Made by a program: the position numbers and the translations under genes. Source: Methylobacterium phyllostachyos (lineage in GTDB: Bacteria; Pseudomonadota; Alphaproteobacteria; Rhizobiales; Beijerinckiaceae). Taken from it: DNA of 64,000 nucleotides. The stretch lies in assembly GCF_900103445.1 (NCBI RefSeq), contig NZ_FNHS01000001.1, positions 310,001-374,000 of the forward strand. Reading direction: 5' to 3'. The notes beneath the pieces were generated by a model. That model searched no databases and had not been told where the DNA came from. It saw only the letters and a program-made list of their open reading frames with translations. Positions 43,341 to 53,301 of this stretch are shown here, one piece after another (the first letter of the stretch is position 1; each line of letters begins with the position of its first letter).

Positions 43341-44620
43341 GGATCGCCCGGCCCGTAGCACCGGACGCCGCACCGGCGCAGACGGGCGCGGCGGCGCGCG
43401 CCGAGACCTTCGTGCTGATCGTCTGGGCCGCGATCCTCGTCGGGGTATCCGGGGGGATGCTCTGGGCGGTCGGGCTGAACTACGACGGGCTCACAGGCGC
43501 GGCGGCCTCCAAGATCCATCCGGCGACCTATCTCGCGGTGGCGCTCTTCGGGTGGATGCTGCTGCGCGCCGGCAATCCGGTCGTTCCGGTGGTGCAGGCG
43601 CTCGGCCGCAAGCCTGCCAGCGTGCTGCTGGCACTCTGCGGCGTTCTGCTCCTCGTGCTGATCGCGGTCCGCGGCGGGACCGGCCTCGCCGGCTCGATCG
43701 ACACCTTCGTGCTGGCCGGGCTCCTGCCGATCCTGCTCTCGGACCGCGATGCCGCGACCCTGACGCGGCTGGAGACCGTGTTCCACGTCATCATGGTCGC
43801 CAACGCAGGCCTCGGGCTGTTCGAGCTTGCCAGCGGTCAGCGCTTCTTCCCGTTCCGCCTCGACGGCATGGCCTTCGAGACGGACACGCGCTCGGCGGCG
43901 CTTCAGGGTCATCCGCTCAGCAACGCGACCATCACGGCCTGCTACATCCTGGCCCTCGCCACGGGCGGCGGACGGCTCGGGACCGCCCTGCGGGCCGGGA
44001 TGATCGCCCTGCAGCTCGTAGCGCTGGTGACGTTCGGCGGCCGCTCCGCCACCGTGACGACCCTCGTCCTCGGCGGCGCTGTCGGGCTCGTCGCCCTCGC
44101 ACGCCTCCTGCGCAGGGGCCGGATCCCGCTCGTCGGCGCGGCCTGCGCCTGCTTCGCCCTCACGCTGGTGCCGGTCGCCGTGGCCGTCCTGGCGGCGATC
44201 GGCTTCTTCGACACGCTGCTCGGCCGGTTCTCCTCCGACGGCGGCAGCGCGCAGGCCCGGGTCGACATGCTGACGGTCTTCGATGCGATCCCGTTCCGGG
44301 ACCTGCTCCTGGGCCCGGACCTCCTCCAGGTCACCACCCTGCGCCGGATCTACGGCCTGGAATGGGGCATCGAGAACTCGATCCTGTCGGACGTGCTCTA
44401 CCACGGCCTCCTGATGACGGGGCTCCTCGTGGTGGCGGTCGCCCTCTACCTCGCCGAGGTCGCGCGCTCCTGCCGCCGGGGCGTCTGGCTGCCGATCCTC
44501 ACCTTCGTGATCTTGGTCAACACCTTCGAGGGACTGGCCGGCAAGACCACGCTGCTGGCGAAGTTCGCCCTGATGCTGATCGTCCTGTTCCCGCAAGGGC
44601 GGATACGCGGGCGCGTTTGA
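43337..44620 (+). CDS. VpsF-like polysaccharide polymerase (O-antigen ligase/polymerase type)
   Basis: 427 residues with ten or more predicted helices. It follows the VpsF pattern: a central loop after GLGLFELASGQRFFPFRLDG with FETDTRSAALQGHPLSNA, then TFGGRSATVTT, and a periplasmic loop near RDLLLGPDLLQV. Such proteins join repeat units, usually as Wzy-type polymerases, at the periplasmic face. The GTG start overlaps the stop of the Wzz gene (GTGA), as expected for polymerase and chain-length partner. Confidence 0.78.
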   Translation: MRIARPVAPDAAPAQTGAAARAETFVLIVWAAILVGVSGGMLWAVGLNYDGLTGAAASKIHPATYLAVALFGWMLLRAGNPVVPVVQALGRKPASVLLALCGVLLLVLIAVRGGTGLAGSIDTFVLAGLLPILLSDRDAATLTRLETVFHVIMVANAGLGLFELASGQRFFPFRLDGMAFETDTRSAALQGHPLSNATITACYILALATGGGRLGTALRAGMIALQLVALVTFGGRSATVTTLVLGGAVGLVALARLLRRGRIPLVGAACACFALTLVPVAVAVLAAIGFFDTLLGRFSSDGGSAQARVDMLTVFDAIPFRDLLLGPDLLQVTTLRRIYGLEWGIENSILSDVLYHGLLMTGLLVVAVALYLAEVARSCRRGVWLPILTFVILVNTFEGLAGKTTLLAKFALMLIVLFPQGRIRGRV

Positions 44621-44634
44621 GCCTCAGGTGAGCC

Positions 44635-45882
44635 TCAGGGCGATCCCTTGAGGCCGAGAGCCGCGACGAGGGCGGGATCGACGCCGTGCGCGTCATCCAT
44701 CAGGCCGAGCCCGTCGAACAGATTCCAGAACGACCACGCGAAGCCTGCCCGCTCCGCCGTGAGGCGAACGTCGCGGAGATAGGCCGCCCGGTCGGGCGCC
44801 CGCGCGGCTTTGTAGCGGGCATCGGTACGCAGGGCGCCGAACTCGCCCATCAGCACGGTGCGGGGTGGAATTCCGTAGAGGTCGGCCCAGGTGGAGACCG
44901 GCTCCATCGCGGTGGCGAGGAAGGCGGGCCCGGGCGCGGCCTCGCCGTATTCGCGCAGCTTCTCCTCGATCACCGCGAGGTCGCGGCCCTTCTCGGCCTG
45001 GGATACCGAACGGTCGGCATCCATGCGGGCCCGGACCGCCTTCAGCGTCTCGGCCATGCGGTCGTGCGTCCCCGGCCAGGGCACCGCGGTGAGCCATCGA
45101 TAGAACGGCTCCTGCGTCATCCAGGTCGCGCCCTGGTGGGAGAACAGGTACGGTTCGTAGAAGTGGAACGTGTAGAGGAGCGGCGCGAACCGCGCGAGCG
45201 GCGCCGGATCGAGGGCCGTCAGGCCGGCGACAAGGCCGCCGCAGGCGCCCGTCGCCACCAGGGTGAGCGCCGGCGCCGCCGCCCGGGCCGCGGTGAGGAG
45301 CCCGTCCTGAACACGGTTCCAGGCGAGGGCCCCGCAAGCCTGCGGTGGCTCGTTGACCGGCTCCAGCGCCACCCGGTCCACTCCCTTGCTCGCGCACAGG
45401 CGAGCCAGTTCGGCGACGAGGTCCCGGTAGGCCGCGAAAAGCGGCGCCCGATCGGTGCCGTAGAACGCCTCCGGCGTGTAGTGATGGGTCGCGGCATTCG
45501 CCTGGACGTTGACCACCACGCGAAGTCCCACCGCCAGAACCAGGTCGATCGCGGCAGACAAACGTTCCAGAAGTTCGGCCCGGCGGGGCGATCCCGCGAA
45601 GGCCACGAACGGGCCGGGATCGAGGGGCAGGCGGGCGAAGTCGAAGCCGAGGGCGGCGAGCCGGGTCAGGTCGGCGCGGCTCGGCACGGGCCGGTCCGCC
45701 TGGAACGGTGGCCAGGCGTAGTCGGTGCGGGGTGCCGGATACTCTGTGGTCAGCGAGAACCAGGGCCAGAGAGCGATGCCGCGACGCAGGGACAGCGGCT
45801 CCGCGGCGGCCCGGGCCGGGAAGGCTCCGGCACCCGCTGCGGCGAGGCCGCCCGCGAGCAGGGCCCGGCGGCTCGCCCTCAC
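44635..45882 (-). CDS. Tat-exported glycoside hydrolase family 5 (cellulase-like)
   Basis: 415 residues from the GTG at 45882, which overlaps the stop of the upstream glycosyltransferase (GTGA). The N-terminus RASRRALLAGGLAAAG is a twin-arginine signal. The GH5 fold has the acid/base Glu in EPVNEPPQ near 176 and the nucleophile in LMGEFGAL near 341, with FHFYEPYLF between. Such hydrolases are common in EPS loci and trim or release the polymer in the periplasm. Substrate is probably a beta-glucan or the locus's own polymer. Confidence 0.85.
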   Translation of the reverse strand: MRASRRALLAGGLAAAGAGAFPARAAAEPLSLRRGIALWPWFSLTTEYPAPRTDYAWPPFQADRPVPSRADLTRLAALGFDFARLPLDPGPFVAFAGSPRRAELLERLSAAIDLVLAVGLRVVVNVQANAATHHYTPEAFYGTDRAPLFAAYRDLVAELARLCASKGVDRVALEPVNEPPQACGALAWNRVQDGLLTAARAAAPALTLVATGACGGLVAGLTALDPAPLARFAPLLYTFHFYEPYLFSHQGATWMTQEPFYRWLTAVPWPGTHDRMAETLKAVRARMDADRSVSQAEKGRDLAVIEEKLREYGEAAPGPAFLATAMEPVSTWADLYGIPPRTVLMGEFGALRTDARYKAARAPDRAAYLRDVRLTAERAGFAWSFWNLFDGLGLMDDAHGVDPALVAALGLKGSP

Positions 45883-47057
45883 CAGCCGGTCACGGCGGCA
45901 GCCCCGACAGGCCCAGCCACCGGCACCGCCCTCCGCTCCGCCGGGGGATAACCGCCGACCCGCCGCAGCTCGTCCTCGTAGGCCGCCAGCACGTCGTCCC
46001 AGCGAAAACGCTCGGCCTGCCGCCGTGCTGCGGCGCGGGCCTGCGCGACCGCGTCCGCATCCGCCAACACCCGGTCGATCGCACTCTCGCAGGAGACACG
46101 ATCGATGAAGTAGAACTGCCCGTCGCCCGCGGTCCCCCGGTTGAACGGGTTGTCGTGGGCGATCACAGCGTTGCCCGCCCACAGGGCCTCCACCAGCGAC
46201 GGGTTCGTGCCGCCCACCGTGTGGCCGTGGAGATAGGCGAGCGCGTGCACCCGCAGGGCCTGGACCTGATCCGCCTCGTAGATGGCCCCCGGGAACAGCA
46301 CCTCGGGCGAGGCCGCCTCCTCGACGGCGCGGTGATAGGCGTTGCGGACGCTCATCGTGCCGAGCACCACGAGCCGGACGCCCCGGGGCCGGCGGGAGAA
46401 CGCCTCGACGAGCGTCAGGATATTGTTGTCCGGCTCGATGCGGGCGATCGAAACGAGATAGCGGCCGGCCTCCAGCCCCAGCGGTGGCGGACTGACCTCC
46501 GCGGGCGGCAGGTCACCGCCATAGGGAATCGTCGCGATGGCCCGGCGCGGGCGCCGCCCGGCGAGGTGGTCGGCGATGGCCGGATGGTCGGCGACGAGCC
46601 GGTGCGAGGACCATGCGGCGATCCACTCGCTGACATAGAAGAACGCCCGGACTGGCAGCGACCATTTCGGGCGGCGCCACTCGATCCCGTCCATGTTGGT
46701 CAGGATCCGGCCGCCGCGGGCGCGCAGGTAGGGCAGGAACACCGCGCCGTTGTAGCCGAGCACGAGGCAGACGCCGCCGCGGCGCGCGGCGTCGTGGGCA
46801 CAGATCGCGTCGAAGGCCAGGGTCGCGGCCGGTCCTTTCAAGCCGACCTCCACGGTGATCAGCTCGATGCCGTCCCAGGTCTGCGACGAGACTCGCGTGC
46901 GCACCCGCTCGACCTCCCGCTGGCAATAGACGCCGACGCGCCAGCCCCGGCCGGCCAAGTAGCGGGCGAACCGGTCCGCGAAAGTCTCAAACCCGCCATG
47001 AGCCGCCGGAATTCCGCGCGTTCCTAGAATAAGCACTGCGGGTACCTGGCTAGGCAT
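45879..47057 (-). CDS. DUF1972-type glycosyltransferase (rhamnosyltransferase-like)
   Basis: 392 residues from the ATG at 47057, chosen for the GGAAGGA site just upstream. The start VLILGTRGIPAAHGGFETFADRF is the hallmark of DUF1972/GT4 rhamnosyl- or glucosyltransferases. The donor-domain motifs are IARIEPDNNI near 185, HGHTVGGTNPSLVEALWAGNAVI near 285 and a C-terminal Arg-rich helix. It is divergent from the GT at 47181 and cotranscribed with the GH5 gene downstream. Confidence 0.85.
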   Translation of the reverse strand: MPSQVPAVLILGTRGIPAAHGGFETFADRFARYLAGRGWRVGVYCQREVERVRTRVSSQTWDGIELITVEVGLKGPAATLAFDAICAHDAARRGGVCLVLGYNGAVFLPYLRARGGRILTNMDGIEWRRPKWSLPVRAFFYVSEWIAAWSSHRLVADHPAIADHLAGRRPRRAIATIPYGGDLPPAEVSPPPLGLEAGRYLVSIARIEPDNNILTLVEAFSRRPRGVRLVVLGTMSVRNAYHRAVEEAASPEVLFPGAIYEADQVQALRVHALAYLHGHTVGGTNPSLVEALWAGNAVIAHDNPFNRGTAGDGQFYFIDRVSCESAIDRVLADADAVAQARAAARRQAERFRWDDVLAAYEDELRRVGGYPPAERRAVPVAGPVGAAAVTGW

Positions 47058-47180
47058 TGTCCTTCCTTCCCAATGCACCGCTCATATTGTAAGATCAGAT
47101 AGCGACCAAGGGGCGTAATGGATTTTCAACCATCAGTTTGTCAATTAACGGATATCTAAGCCTACGGTAGGAGCTCAAAA

Positions 47181-48416
47181 GTGAATACCGTATTAGCCGC
47201 GCCCGCCGAGGCCGACTGGGTCCCGGGAGCTTCTTGCCCGGGGGGCGGACAGGCGCCGACCATCACCTGCGTGCATCAGGGCTTTGAGCTCTACGGGTCC
47301 GATCGCTGCTTCATCGAGACGGTCCGCAGCCTCCGCAACACGTATCCGGCCGCGCGGATCGACGTGATCCTGCCGCGGCACGGGCCGATCGTGGCGGCCC
47401 TGGAACCCGTCGCCAGCCGCGTCGTGATCGAGCCGCTGTGGATCCTCCGGCGCAAGGGTCTGGCGCGGCGCCTGACCGTCGATCTGATGGCTTTGCCCGT
47501 AGCGGTGCTGCGGGCGCTCGGGCGCATCCGCGCGAGCGATCTCGTCTACATCAACACCACCGTCGTGGCCGACTACCTGCTGGCGGCACGCCTGCGGCCC
47601 GGGCGCAGCATCGTCCATGTCCACGAGATCCCGGAGGGGGCCGTCCTGAAGGTGCTGCGCGGGCTGATCCGCTGGAGCGGCGCCGACGTGGTGTTCAACT
47701 CGCGTGCCACCGCCTGGGCCTACGCACTGCCGGCGGGGGCCACCACCCGGGTGGTCTATAACGGCATTGCCGGGCCGGCGGTGCCGAACCGAGGCGGCTA
47801 CGACGGCAGCCGCCCGCTCCGGGTGCTGATGCTCGGACGCATCAGCCGCATCAAGGGCCAGGATGTGCTGATCGAGGCCGTGGCCGCGCTGCCGGAGGCG
47901 CTGCGGCAGCGGATCGACCTGCGCATCGTCGGCAGCGCCTTCGAGGACGAGGCCCGGGAGCGCGCCCTCGCCGAGCGGATCGTTGCTGCGGGCCTATCGG
48001 ATCGCGTGAGCCTCGAACCCTTCGTGACCGACCCAGCCGCGCTCTACCGCTGGGCCGACGTGGTGACCATGCCGTCGCAGCGCCCGGAATCCCTCGGCAG
48101 GGTGGCGATCGAAGCCATGGCGTACGGCGTGCCGCCGCTGGTGACGGCGATCGGCGGCCTTCCGGAGGTCGTGGAGCATGGGCAGACGGGATGGGTCGTC
48201 CCGCCCGGCGGGCCGGAGCCGATCACGCAGACCCTGGCGGACCTGATCGTCGATCCGAAGAGCTGGCAAGGTTTCGGCCAGGCCGCGCGGGCGCGCTTCG
48301 AGGCAAGATTCTCGGAAGCCTCCGCGGCCGAGGGAATCGAGGCCGCAGTGCGGGCGACCTTGCAGCGGTCGAGGACGGCGCGGGAAGCGCATCAGTCTCC
48401 GACCCCGATCGACTGA
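47181..48416 (+). CDS. glycosyltransferase family 4
   Basis: 411 residues from the GTG at 47181, preceded by GGTAGGAGC. A ~20-residue leader precedes the GT-B fold (VHQGFELYGSDRCFIE). Motifs: VHVHEIPEG, GRISRIKGQDVLIEA near 220, and the donor-side ESLGRVAIEAMAYGVPPLVT near 295. No membrane segment. It adds an unspecified sugar in the second EPS block. A perfect TTGACA lies on the other strand in the 123-base divergent region. Confidence 0.85.
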   Translation: MNTVLAAPAEADWVPGASCPGGGQAPTITCVHQGFELYGSDRCFIETVRSLRNTYPAARIDVILPRHGPIVAALEPVASRVVIEPLWILRRKGLARRLTVDLMALPVAVLRALGRIRASDLVYINTTVVADYLLAARLRPGRSIVHVHEIPEGAVLKVLRGLIRWSGADVVFNSRATAWAYALPAGATTRVVYNGIAGPAVPNRGGYDGSRPLRVLMLGRISRIKGQDVLIEAVAALPEALRQRIDLRIVGSAFEDEARERALAERIVAAGLSDRVSLEPFVTDPAALYRWADVVTMPSQRPESLGRVAIEAMAYGVPPLVTAIGGLPEVVEHGQTGWVVPPGGPEPITQTLADLIVDPKSWQGFGQAARARFEARFSEASAAEGIEAAVRATLQRSRTAREAHQSPTPID

Positions 48417-48652
48417 GCAGGTTCGGGCCATGGAATCGCCGCCGGCATCGAAGGACAAGGGGTTGCGTTGCAGGGTGCCCAGCGCACCGGTCCGCAGTCG
48501 AAACCAATTCTCAACACACGATCGACACGGCAAGATGGTCCGATGACAGCGAATGATGAGTCTTGCCGACCGCCGGAATCCGCCCGGGACCGGCCGCCTC
48601 TGAACGGCGCCGGCACGGCTCGGATACGGTCGAGCGGGGGAAACGCGTAGAC

Positions 48653-49642
48653 ATGGATGTCATCGAATTCATCCAGCCGATCGTCGCGAAGGTCTCAGTC
48701 GAGAACCTGCTCGCCGCCGGCCTGCTGTTCGCGACCGCCTTGGTCTGCGCCCTGATCGCCTATCTGCGCACGGCGGAGACATACTCGCTCGCCGAGTTCT
48801 TCGAGTTCGCCCTGCCGCGGGAGGTGATGACGCATCCCTCCGCCCGGGCGGACCTGCTGTTCTACGTCACCCGCAAGGCGATCATGCCATTCCTGCTGAT
48901 CCCGGCGGGGGTGACCTTCGTGGTCGGGGTCGGCTACGCCACCAATCGGGTGCTGGGCACGGTCTTCGGCATCGACCAGCCCGTGTTCGGCGCCCCGGGG
49001 CCGGTCACCGTGGTGGTGTTCACCGCCACGATGCTGCTCGCCTACGACCTGTCCTACTACCTCTACCACACGGCCCAGCACCGCTACCCGTTCCTGTGGG
49101 AGCTCCATAAGGTCCACCACTCGGCCGAGGTGATGGTCGGGATCACCAAGGACCGGGTCCATCCCCTCGACGAGCTGATGAACCGCGCCTGGGACGGGGT
49201 GATCCCCGGCATCTGCTTCGGGATCTGGAGCCTGCTGGCCCTGAACCCGGTCGAGCTGACGGTGTTCGGCATCAACGTCTACATCATGCGCAACATCCTG
49301 ATGATGGACTTCGTGCGGCACACCCATTTCAAGATTTCGTTTGGGCCACTCAACAGGGTCATCCTGTGCCCGCACTGGCACCAGCTTCACCATTCCACGG
49401 CACCGGAGCATTACGACAAGAATTTCGGCCTGCTGTTCTCGTTCTGGGACCGGCTGTTCGGGACTCTTTGCGTCCCGAAGCCCGACGAGGACTTCAAGTT
49501 CGGCCTCGTCGATCGGGACGTGGCCGACTACCAGTCCCTGTCGGGGCTCTACGTCTTGCCGCTGAAGAAGATGGGTCGGCGGATCGCCCGGCGGGTGCGA
49601 CGCCTGCGCGGCGTGCCCGCCCAGCCGCGGCCAGGGGCCTGA
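48653..49642 (+). CDS. sterol desaturase/fatty acid hydroxylase-family membrane protein
   Basis: 329 residues, five or six helices. The eight-histidine diiron motif is intact: HTAQH near 139-143, HKVHH near 152-156, and HWHQLHH near 241-247, with an additional His box RHTHFK before it. Family members hydroxylate or desaturate lipids using oxygen. The C-terminus is basic. Its place between EPS glycosyltransferase and acyltransferase genes suggests it modifies a lipid or acyl group linked to the polymer; this is inference. The 48417-48652 gap has no gene. Confidence 0.87.
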   Translation: MDVIEFIQPIVAKVSVENLLAAGLLFATALVCALIAYLRTAETYSLAEFFEFALPREVMTHPSARADLLFYVTRKAIMPFLLIPAGVTFVVGVGYATNRVLGTVFGIDQPVFGAPGPVTVVVFTATMLLAYDLSYYLYHTAQHRYPFLWELHKVHHSAEVMVGITKDRVHPLDELMNRAWDGVIPGICFGIWSLLALNPVELTVFGINVYIMRNILMMDFVRHTHFKISFGPLNRVILCPHWHQLHHSTAPEHYDKNFGLLFSFWDRLFGTLCVPKPDEDFKFGLVDRDVADYQSLSGLYVLPLKKMGRRIARRVRRLRGVPAQPRPGA

Positions 49643-49644
49643 CC

Positions 49645-50775
49645 ATGGCGACGGAGCGTTTCGAGACCATCCGCACGGCCGAGCGGCTCGCCGAGGTCGG
49701 GCCCGCCTGGACGGCCCTGTGGGCACAGAGCGGCGCCCTGGTCTTCCAGAGTCACGCCTGGGTCTCCGCATGGTGGGCGAGCGCGCCCGACCGGGAGCGC
49801 CGGGGCCTCGCCATCGTGCTGGCGTGGCGGGACGAGACCCTTGTCGGGGTATTGCCGCTCGCCATCGTGCGCCGGAGAGGATTTCGGGTCCTCGAATGGG
49901 CGGCCAAGGACTGCTCGGATTTCGGCGATGCGCTGCTCGCTGTCCGGACGGACCACAATCTGGTCCGGCGGATGTGGCGCCATGCCGGCCGGTCCGGCGG
50001 TTTCGACCTCGCCTATCTCAACCGCCTCCTGCCGGACGCCGCGGCCCGGACATTGCTCCAGCCGGAGAATGGCGGGGTTCGGCTGCGCCTGAACCACCGC
50101 GACGAGGCGAACTGGCGGGTGCGCGGCCCCTGGAAGTCCGGGCCGGCGTGGTTCGACGCGCAATCGAAGAAGACCCGGCAGAATTATCGCCGCGGCCAGA
50201 AATTCCTCGCCGAGCGCGGGCTCCTCACCTTCCGCCTGCTCGAGCCGGGGACGCCCCTCGGACCGGTTCTCGACCGACTGACCACCTTCAAGCGGGCCTG
50301 GCTCCAGCGCCAGGACCTTGCCTCCACGGCCTTCTACGACGAAGGCTCCCGGGCGCTGCACGCCATGGTTCAGGTGCTGTCCGACACGGGATTGCTGCAC
50401 GCCTTCGTGCTCGAATGCGACGGCGAGGTCGTGGCGGTGTCGATCAACTTCGTCCAGGCCGGGACGATGATGGCCTTCGTGACCACCTACGATCCGGAAG
50501 TCGAGCGCGCCTCGCCCGGCATGGTGCTGATGATGGATTACATCATGTGGTCGATCGACCACGGCCTGCACACGGTGGATTTCCTGTGCGGCGATGAGGG
50601 GTTCAAGGGTCGGTTCGGCACGCAGAGTCTGACGTTGGCCTCAATGACCGGTGCGCGCACCCCGCAGGGCGCCGCGGCGCAGATCGTGGATCGGGCGCAG
50701 CACGCATGGCGCCGGCGGTTCGGCAAGGCCGAGGACGCGAACGGCGAGACCGTGGCGACGGAAGCCGCGGTCTAG
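49645..50775 (+). CDS. CelD/BcsL-type GNAT acyltransferase (EPS)
   Basis: 376 residues; ATG two bases after the preceding stop. A FemAB/GNAT double fold is suggested by LVFQSHAWVSAWWAS near 30-45, LPLAIVRRRGFRVLEW near 72-88, a central KSGPAWFDAQSKKTRQNYRRG and a C-terminal FLCGDEGFKGRFG. This is the CelD/BcsL family, which acylates or peptidylates EPS or cellulose precursors. It pairs with the hydroxylase gene directly upstream. Confidence 0.82.
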   Translation: MATERFETIRTAERLAEVGPAWTALWAQSGALVFQSHAWVSAWWASAPDRERRGLAIVLAWRDETLVGVLPLAIVRRRGFRVLEWAAKDCSDFGDALLAVRTDHNLVRRMWRHAGRSGGFDLAYLNRLLPDAAARTLLQPENGGVRLRLNHRDEANWRVRGPWKSGPAWFDAQSKKTRQNYRRGQKFLAERGLLTFRLLEPGTPLGPVLDRLTTFKRAWLQRQDLASTAFYDEGSRALHAMVQVLSDTGLLHAFVLECDGEVVAVSINFVQAGTMMAFVTTYDPEVERASPGMVLMMDYIMWSIDHGLHTVDFLCGDEGFKGRFGTQSLTLASMTGARTPQGAAAQIVDRAQHAWRRRFGKAEDANGETVATEAAV

Positions 50776-50825
50776 ACGTCCGGACCGCAGCGCGGGCAGG
50801 CGCCGCCGCGGTCCCTCCGGCGCGC

Positions 50826-51971
50826 CTACGGGTCTGGGTCGCTCCTCCCGTCGAGGATATCCCGGACCGCATCCACGCAGCGCGCGAGATCGTGGTCGTT
50901 CGCCCAGACATGGGGGCTGAGCCGCAGCGCCCCCGAGCGCTCGCTCGCGAATACGCCGCGCCGACGCAGCCCCTCGGCGAAGCCGGCGGGCAACCCGCCG
51001 GGCAAGCGTAGGCCCAGGATGTGGGGCGCACGCAAAGTCCGTGGCGCGATGGGCAGACCGAGGGTTGCGAAAGAATCCGCGAGCCGGTCCGTCAGCCCGC
51101 GCAGGCAAGCTGCCACGGCCGGCACGCCCCAGCCCGCGATCAGTTCCAGTCCGGTCGCCGCCATGGGCAGCGCCACGGGGTCGTTCAGCTCGCCCCGGTC
51201 GTAACGGCGCGCGCCCACGGCCGGCGGGCGGTTGCCGACATGCGCGTCGAGCGCCACGCCATGCTGGCGGTGCGGCGCAGCGTACAGGAAGGCGAGGCCG
51301 TAGGGACCGAGCGCCCATTTGTAGCTCGGAAAGGCCAGGAAATCGGGTCGCCAGCGGGTCACGTCGACCGGGACGGCGCCGACCGCCTGGGTCGCGTCGA
51401 TCACCAGGACGGCACCGGTCGCGTGGACCGCCGGCGCGAGGCGGTCGAGATCAATCAGGCTGCCATCGGTCCAGTGGAGCGGGGTCAGGGTGGCCAGGGC
51501 GAGCGGCGGCGCGCCCGGACGCGCGATCGCGGCCAGCAACGCGGCGGTCCAGTCCCCGTCCGAAGGGCGCGCGACCTCCTCCACGATGAGATCGTGCGCG
51601 GTGGCAAGGCGGTCGAAGGCGAAGCGCAGGGAGGGGAACTCGTCGGCCACCCGCAGCAGACGCCCGCCCCGACCGGGGGCGAGGTTGCGCGCCGCCACCG
51701 CCATGGCGTGGCTGACGGCACCGACGATCGCGACGTCGTCCGAACCGGCCCCGATCAGCCCGGCCGCCGCGGCCCGGGCCCGCTCGACCCAGGCGGGCAC
51801 TGCCTCACGCGGATAAGACCAGGGGCGGCTCTTCGTCAGGAGCCCGATCTCTCCGGCGGTTCGCACGCCCAGCGGCAGCGGCGACCAGGCCGCCGCATCC
51901 AGGTAGCTGATATCGGCCGGCATTTCGAACAGGTGGCGCTGGCAGCGAAGTTCGTTGGCGGGCGAGATCAT
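50826..51971 (-). CDS. class V aminotransferase-fold PLP enzyme
   Basis: 381 residues from the ATG at 51971. The pyridoxal lysine lies in FPSYKWALGPYG near 215. Other class V features: GAVSHAMAVAARN near 85, TLTPLHWTDGSLIDL near 155, VLVIDATQAVGAVPVDV near 180, and RYDRGELNDPVAL. Relatives are cysteine desulfurases, kynureninases and EgtE. Substrate unknown. It converges on the GNAT gene and is divergent from ispE. Confidence 0.82.
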   Translation of the reverse strand: MISPANELRCQRHLFEMPADISYLDAAAWSPLPLGVRTAGEIGLLTKSRPWSYPREAVPAWVERARAAAAGLIGAGSDDVAIVGAVSHAMAVAARNLAPGRGGRLLRVADEFPSLRFAFDRLATAHDLIVEEVARPSDGDWTAALLAAIARPGAPPLALATLTPLHWTDGSLIDLDRLAPAVHATGAVLVIDATQAVGAVPVDVTRWRPDFLAFPSYKWALGPYGLAFLYAAPHRQHGVALDAHVGNRPPAVGARRYDRGELNDPVALPMAATGLELIAGWGVPAVAACLRGLTDRLADSFATLGLPIAPRTLRAPHILGLRLPGGLPAGFAEGLRRRGVFASERSGALRLSPHVWANDHDLARCVDAVRDILDGRSDPDP

Positions 51972-52420
51972 GGCGGTCCGGATCGTAGCGGATCGAGCCC
52001 GTACGGGCGATCCTTGGCGCACAACGCGGGGCTTGATCGTACGCTCCCCGATCCCGCAATCCGGCATACGCCTTGCGCGAGCCGATGGCCCAGCCCCTCT
52101 TGCGGGCGGACGATCCGGGACCGGTACGGACCGTTCGCAGCGGCTGTGCCCTGCAGAAGCGCCCTAGGCGGCGGGAATGCCCGCAGCCGTGCCTCCCCTT
52201 GGATGAAGCTGGCCTGTCCGAGGCTGTCCCCACGCCGGGCGGCGCCCTGTTCGGCCCGGCGGCGAGCGACGGGCTTGCCGAACGCGCCGAGGATCTGTTC
52301 GCGATTCGTGTGGGCGACCCGCGACCGTACCGGTCGCATGGGCAATTCGGCTGCGCTGTTATTCTCAGCCTCCAGCCTGTAGAGCCTCGCCACCATCCGC
52401 CGCGACCCATCCGAGACCCC

Positions 52421-53293
52421 GTGCCCCTGCTCGCAGACCGTGCCCCCGCCAAGGTCAACCTGACGCTCCATATTCTCGAGCGGCGGGCGGAGGACGGCTA
52501 TCACGCCCTCGAAAGCCTCGTGGCCTTCGCGGGGACTGCCGACCGGCTGACCCTCGACCCCGACGCGCCCCTCGGCCTCACGGTCTCGGGACCGACCGCC
52601 GGACCGGCGGGGCCCACCGGTGACAACCTCGTCCTGCGTGCCGGGCGTCATCTCGCGGCGCGCGTGCCGGGCCTGCGCGCGGGCGCTTTCCACCTGACCA
52701 AACGCCTGCCCGTGGCGGCGGGCATCGGCGGGGGCTCCTCCGACGCTGCCGCGGCCCTGCGCCTGCTCGCCCGCCTCAACGGGTTGTCGCCTGACGATCC
52801 GGCCGTCGTCGCGGCGGCGCGGGAGACGGGGGCCGACGTGCCGGTCTGCCTGGATCCGCGGGCCCGGATGATGTGCGGCGTCGGCGAGGAGATCGGCCCT
52901 CCGCTCGACCTTGCCCCGCTGCCGGCGGTGCTGGTCAATCCCGGCGTCCCGGTGCCCACCGCGCCTGTCTTCAAGGCCCTTGGGCTGGCGGCCGGGCAGA
53001 GCCTTCCCGGGGCCGACCACCCGGTGATCACCGAAGGGCTCGACGGACACGCCCTGGTGGCGGCGATCGGCCCCGCCCGCAACGACTTGGAGGCACCGGC
53101 CCTTACGGTGGCGCCGGTGATCGGCACCGTGCTGTCGGCCCTGCGCGCGCAGGGCTGCCGGCTCGCGCGGATGTCCGGCTCCGGCGCCACCGTCTTCGCC
53201 CTGTTCGACGGAAGGCGCGGGGCGGTGCGCGCCGCCTCGGCCCTGCGCGCCGCCCATCCCGGTTGGTGGGTGGCGCCGACCTTCCTGCGCTGA
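52421..53293 (+). CDS. ispE: 4-diphosphocytidyl-2-C-methyl-D-erythritol kinase
   Basis: 290 residues from the GTG at 52421; the upstream extension lacks family content. The GHMP-kinase ATP motif [15 protein letters not shown] is at about 98-112, the substrate part is [11 protein letters not shown] at the start, and the third motif is [13 protein letters not shown] near 248. It phosphorylates CDP-ME in the MEP isoprenoid pathway, which feeds the polyprenyl synthase also encoded in this window. Confidence 0.94.
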   Translation: MPLLADRAPAKVNLTLHILERRAEDGYHALESLVAFAGTADRLTLDPDAPLGLTVSGPTAGPAGPTGDNLVLRAGRHLAARVPGLRAGAFHLTKRLPVAAGIGGGSSDAAAALRLLARLNGLSPDDPAVVAAARETGADVPVCLDPRARMMCGVGEEIGPPLDLAPLPAVLVNPGVPVPTAPVFKALGLAAGQSLPGADHPVITEGLDGHALVAAIGPARNDLEAPALTVAPVIGTVLSALRAQGCRLARMSGSGATVFALFDGRRGAVRAASALRAAHPGWWVAPTFLR

Positions 53294-53301
53294 GTCGCGG
53301 G

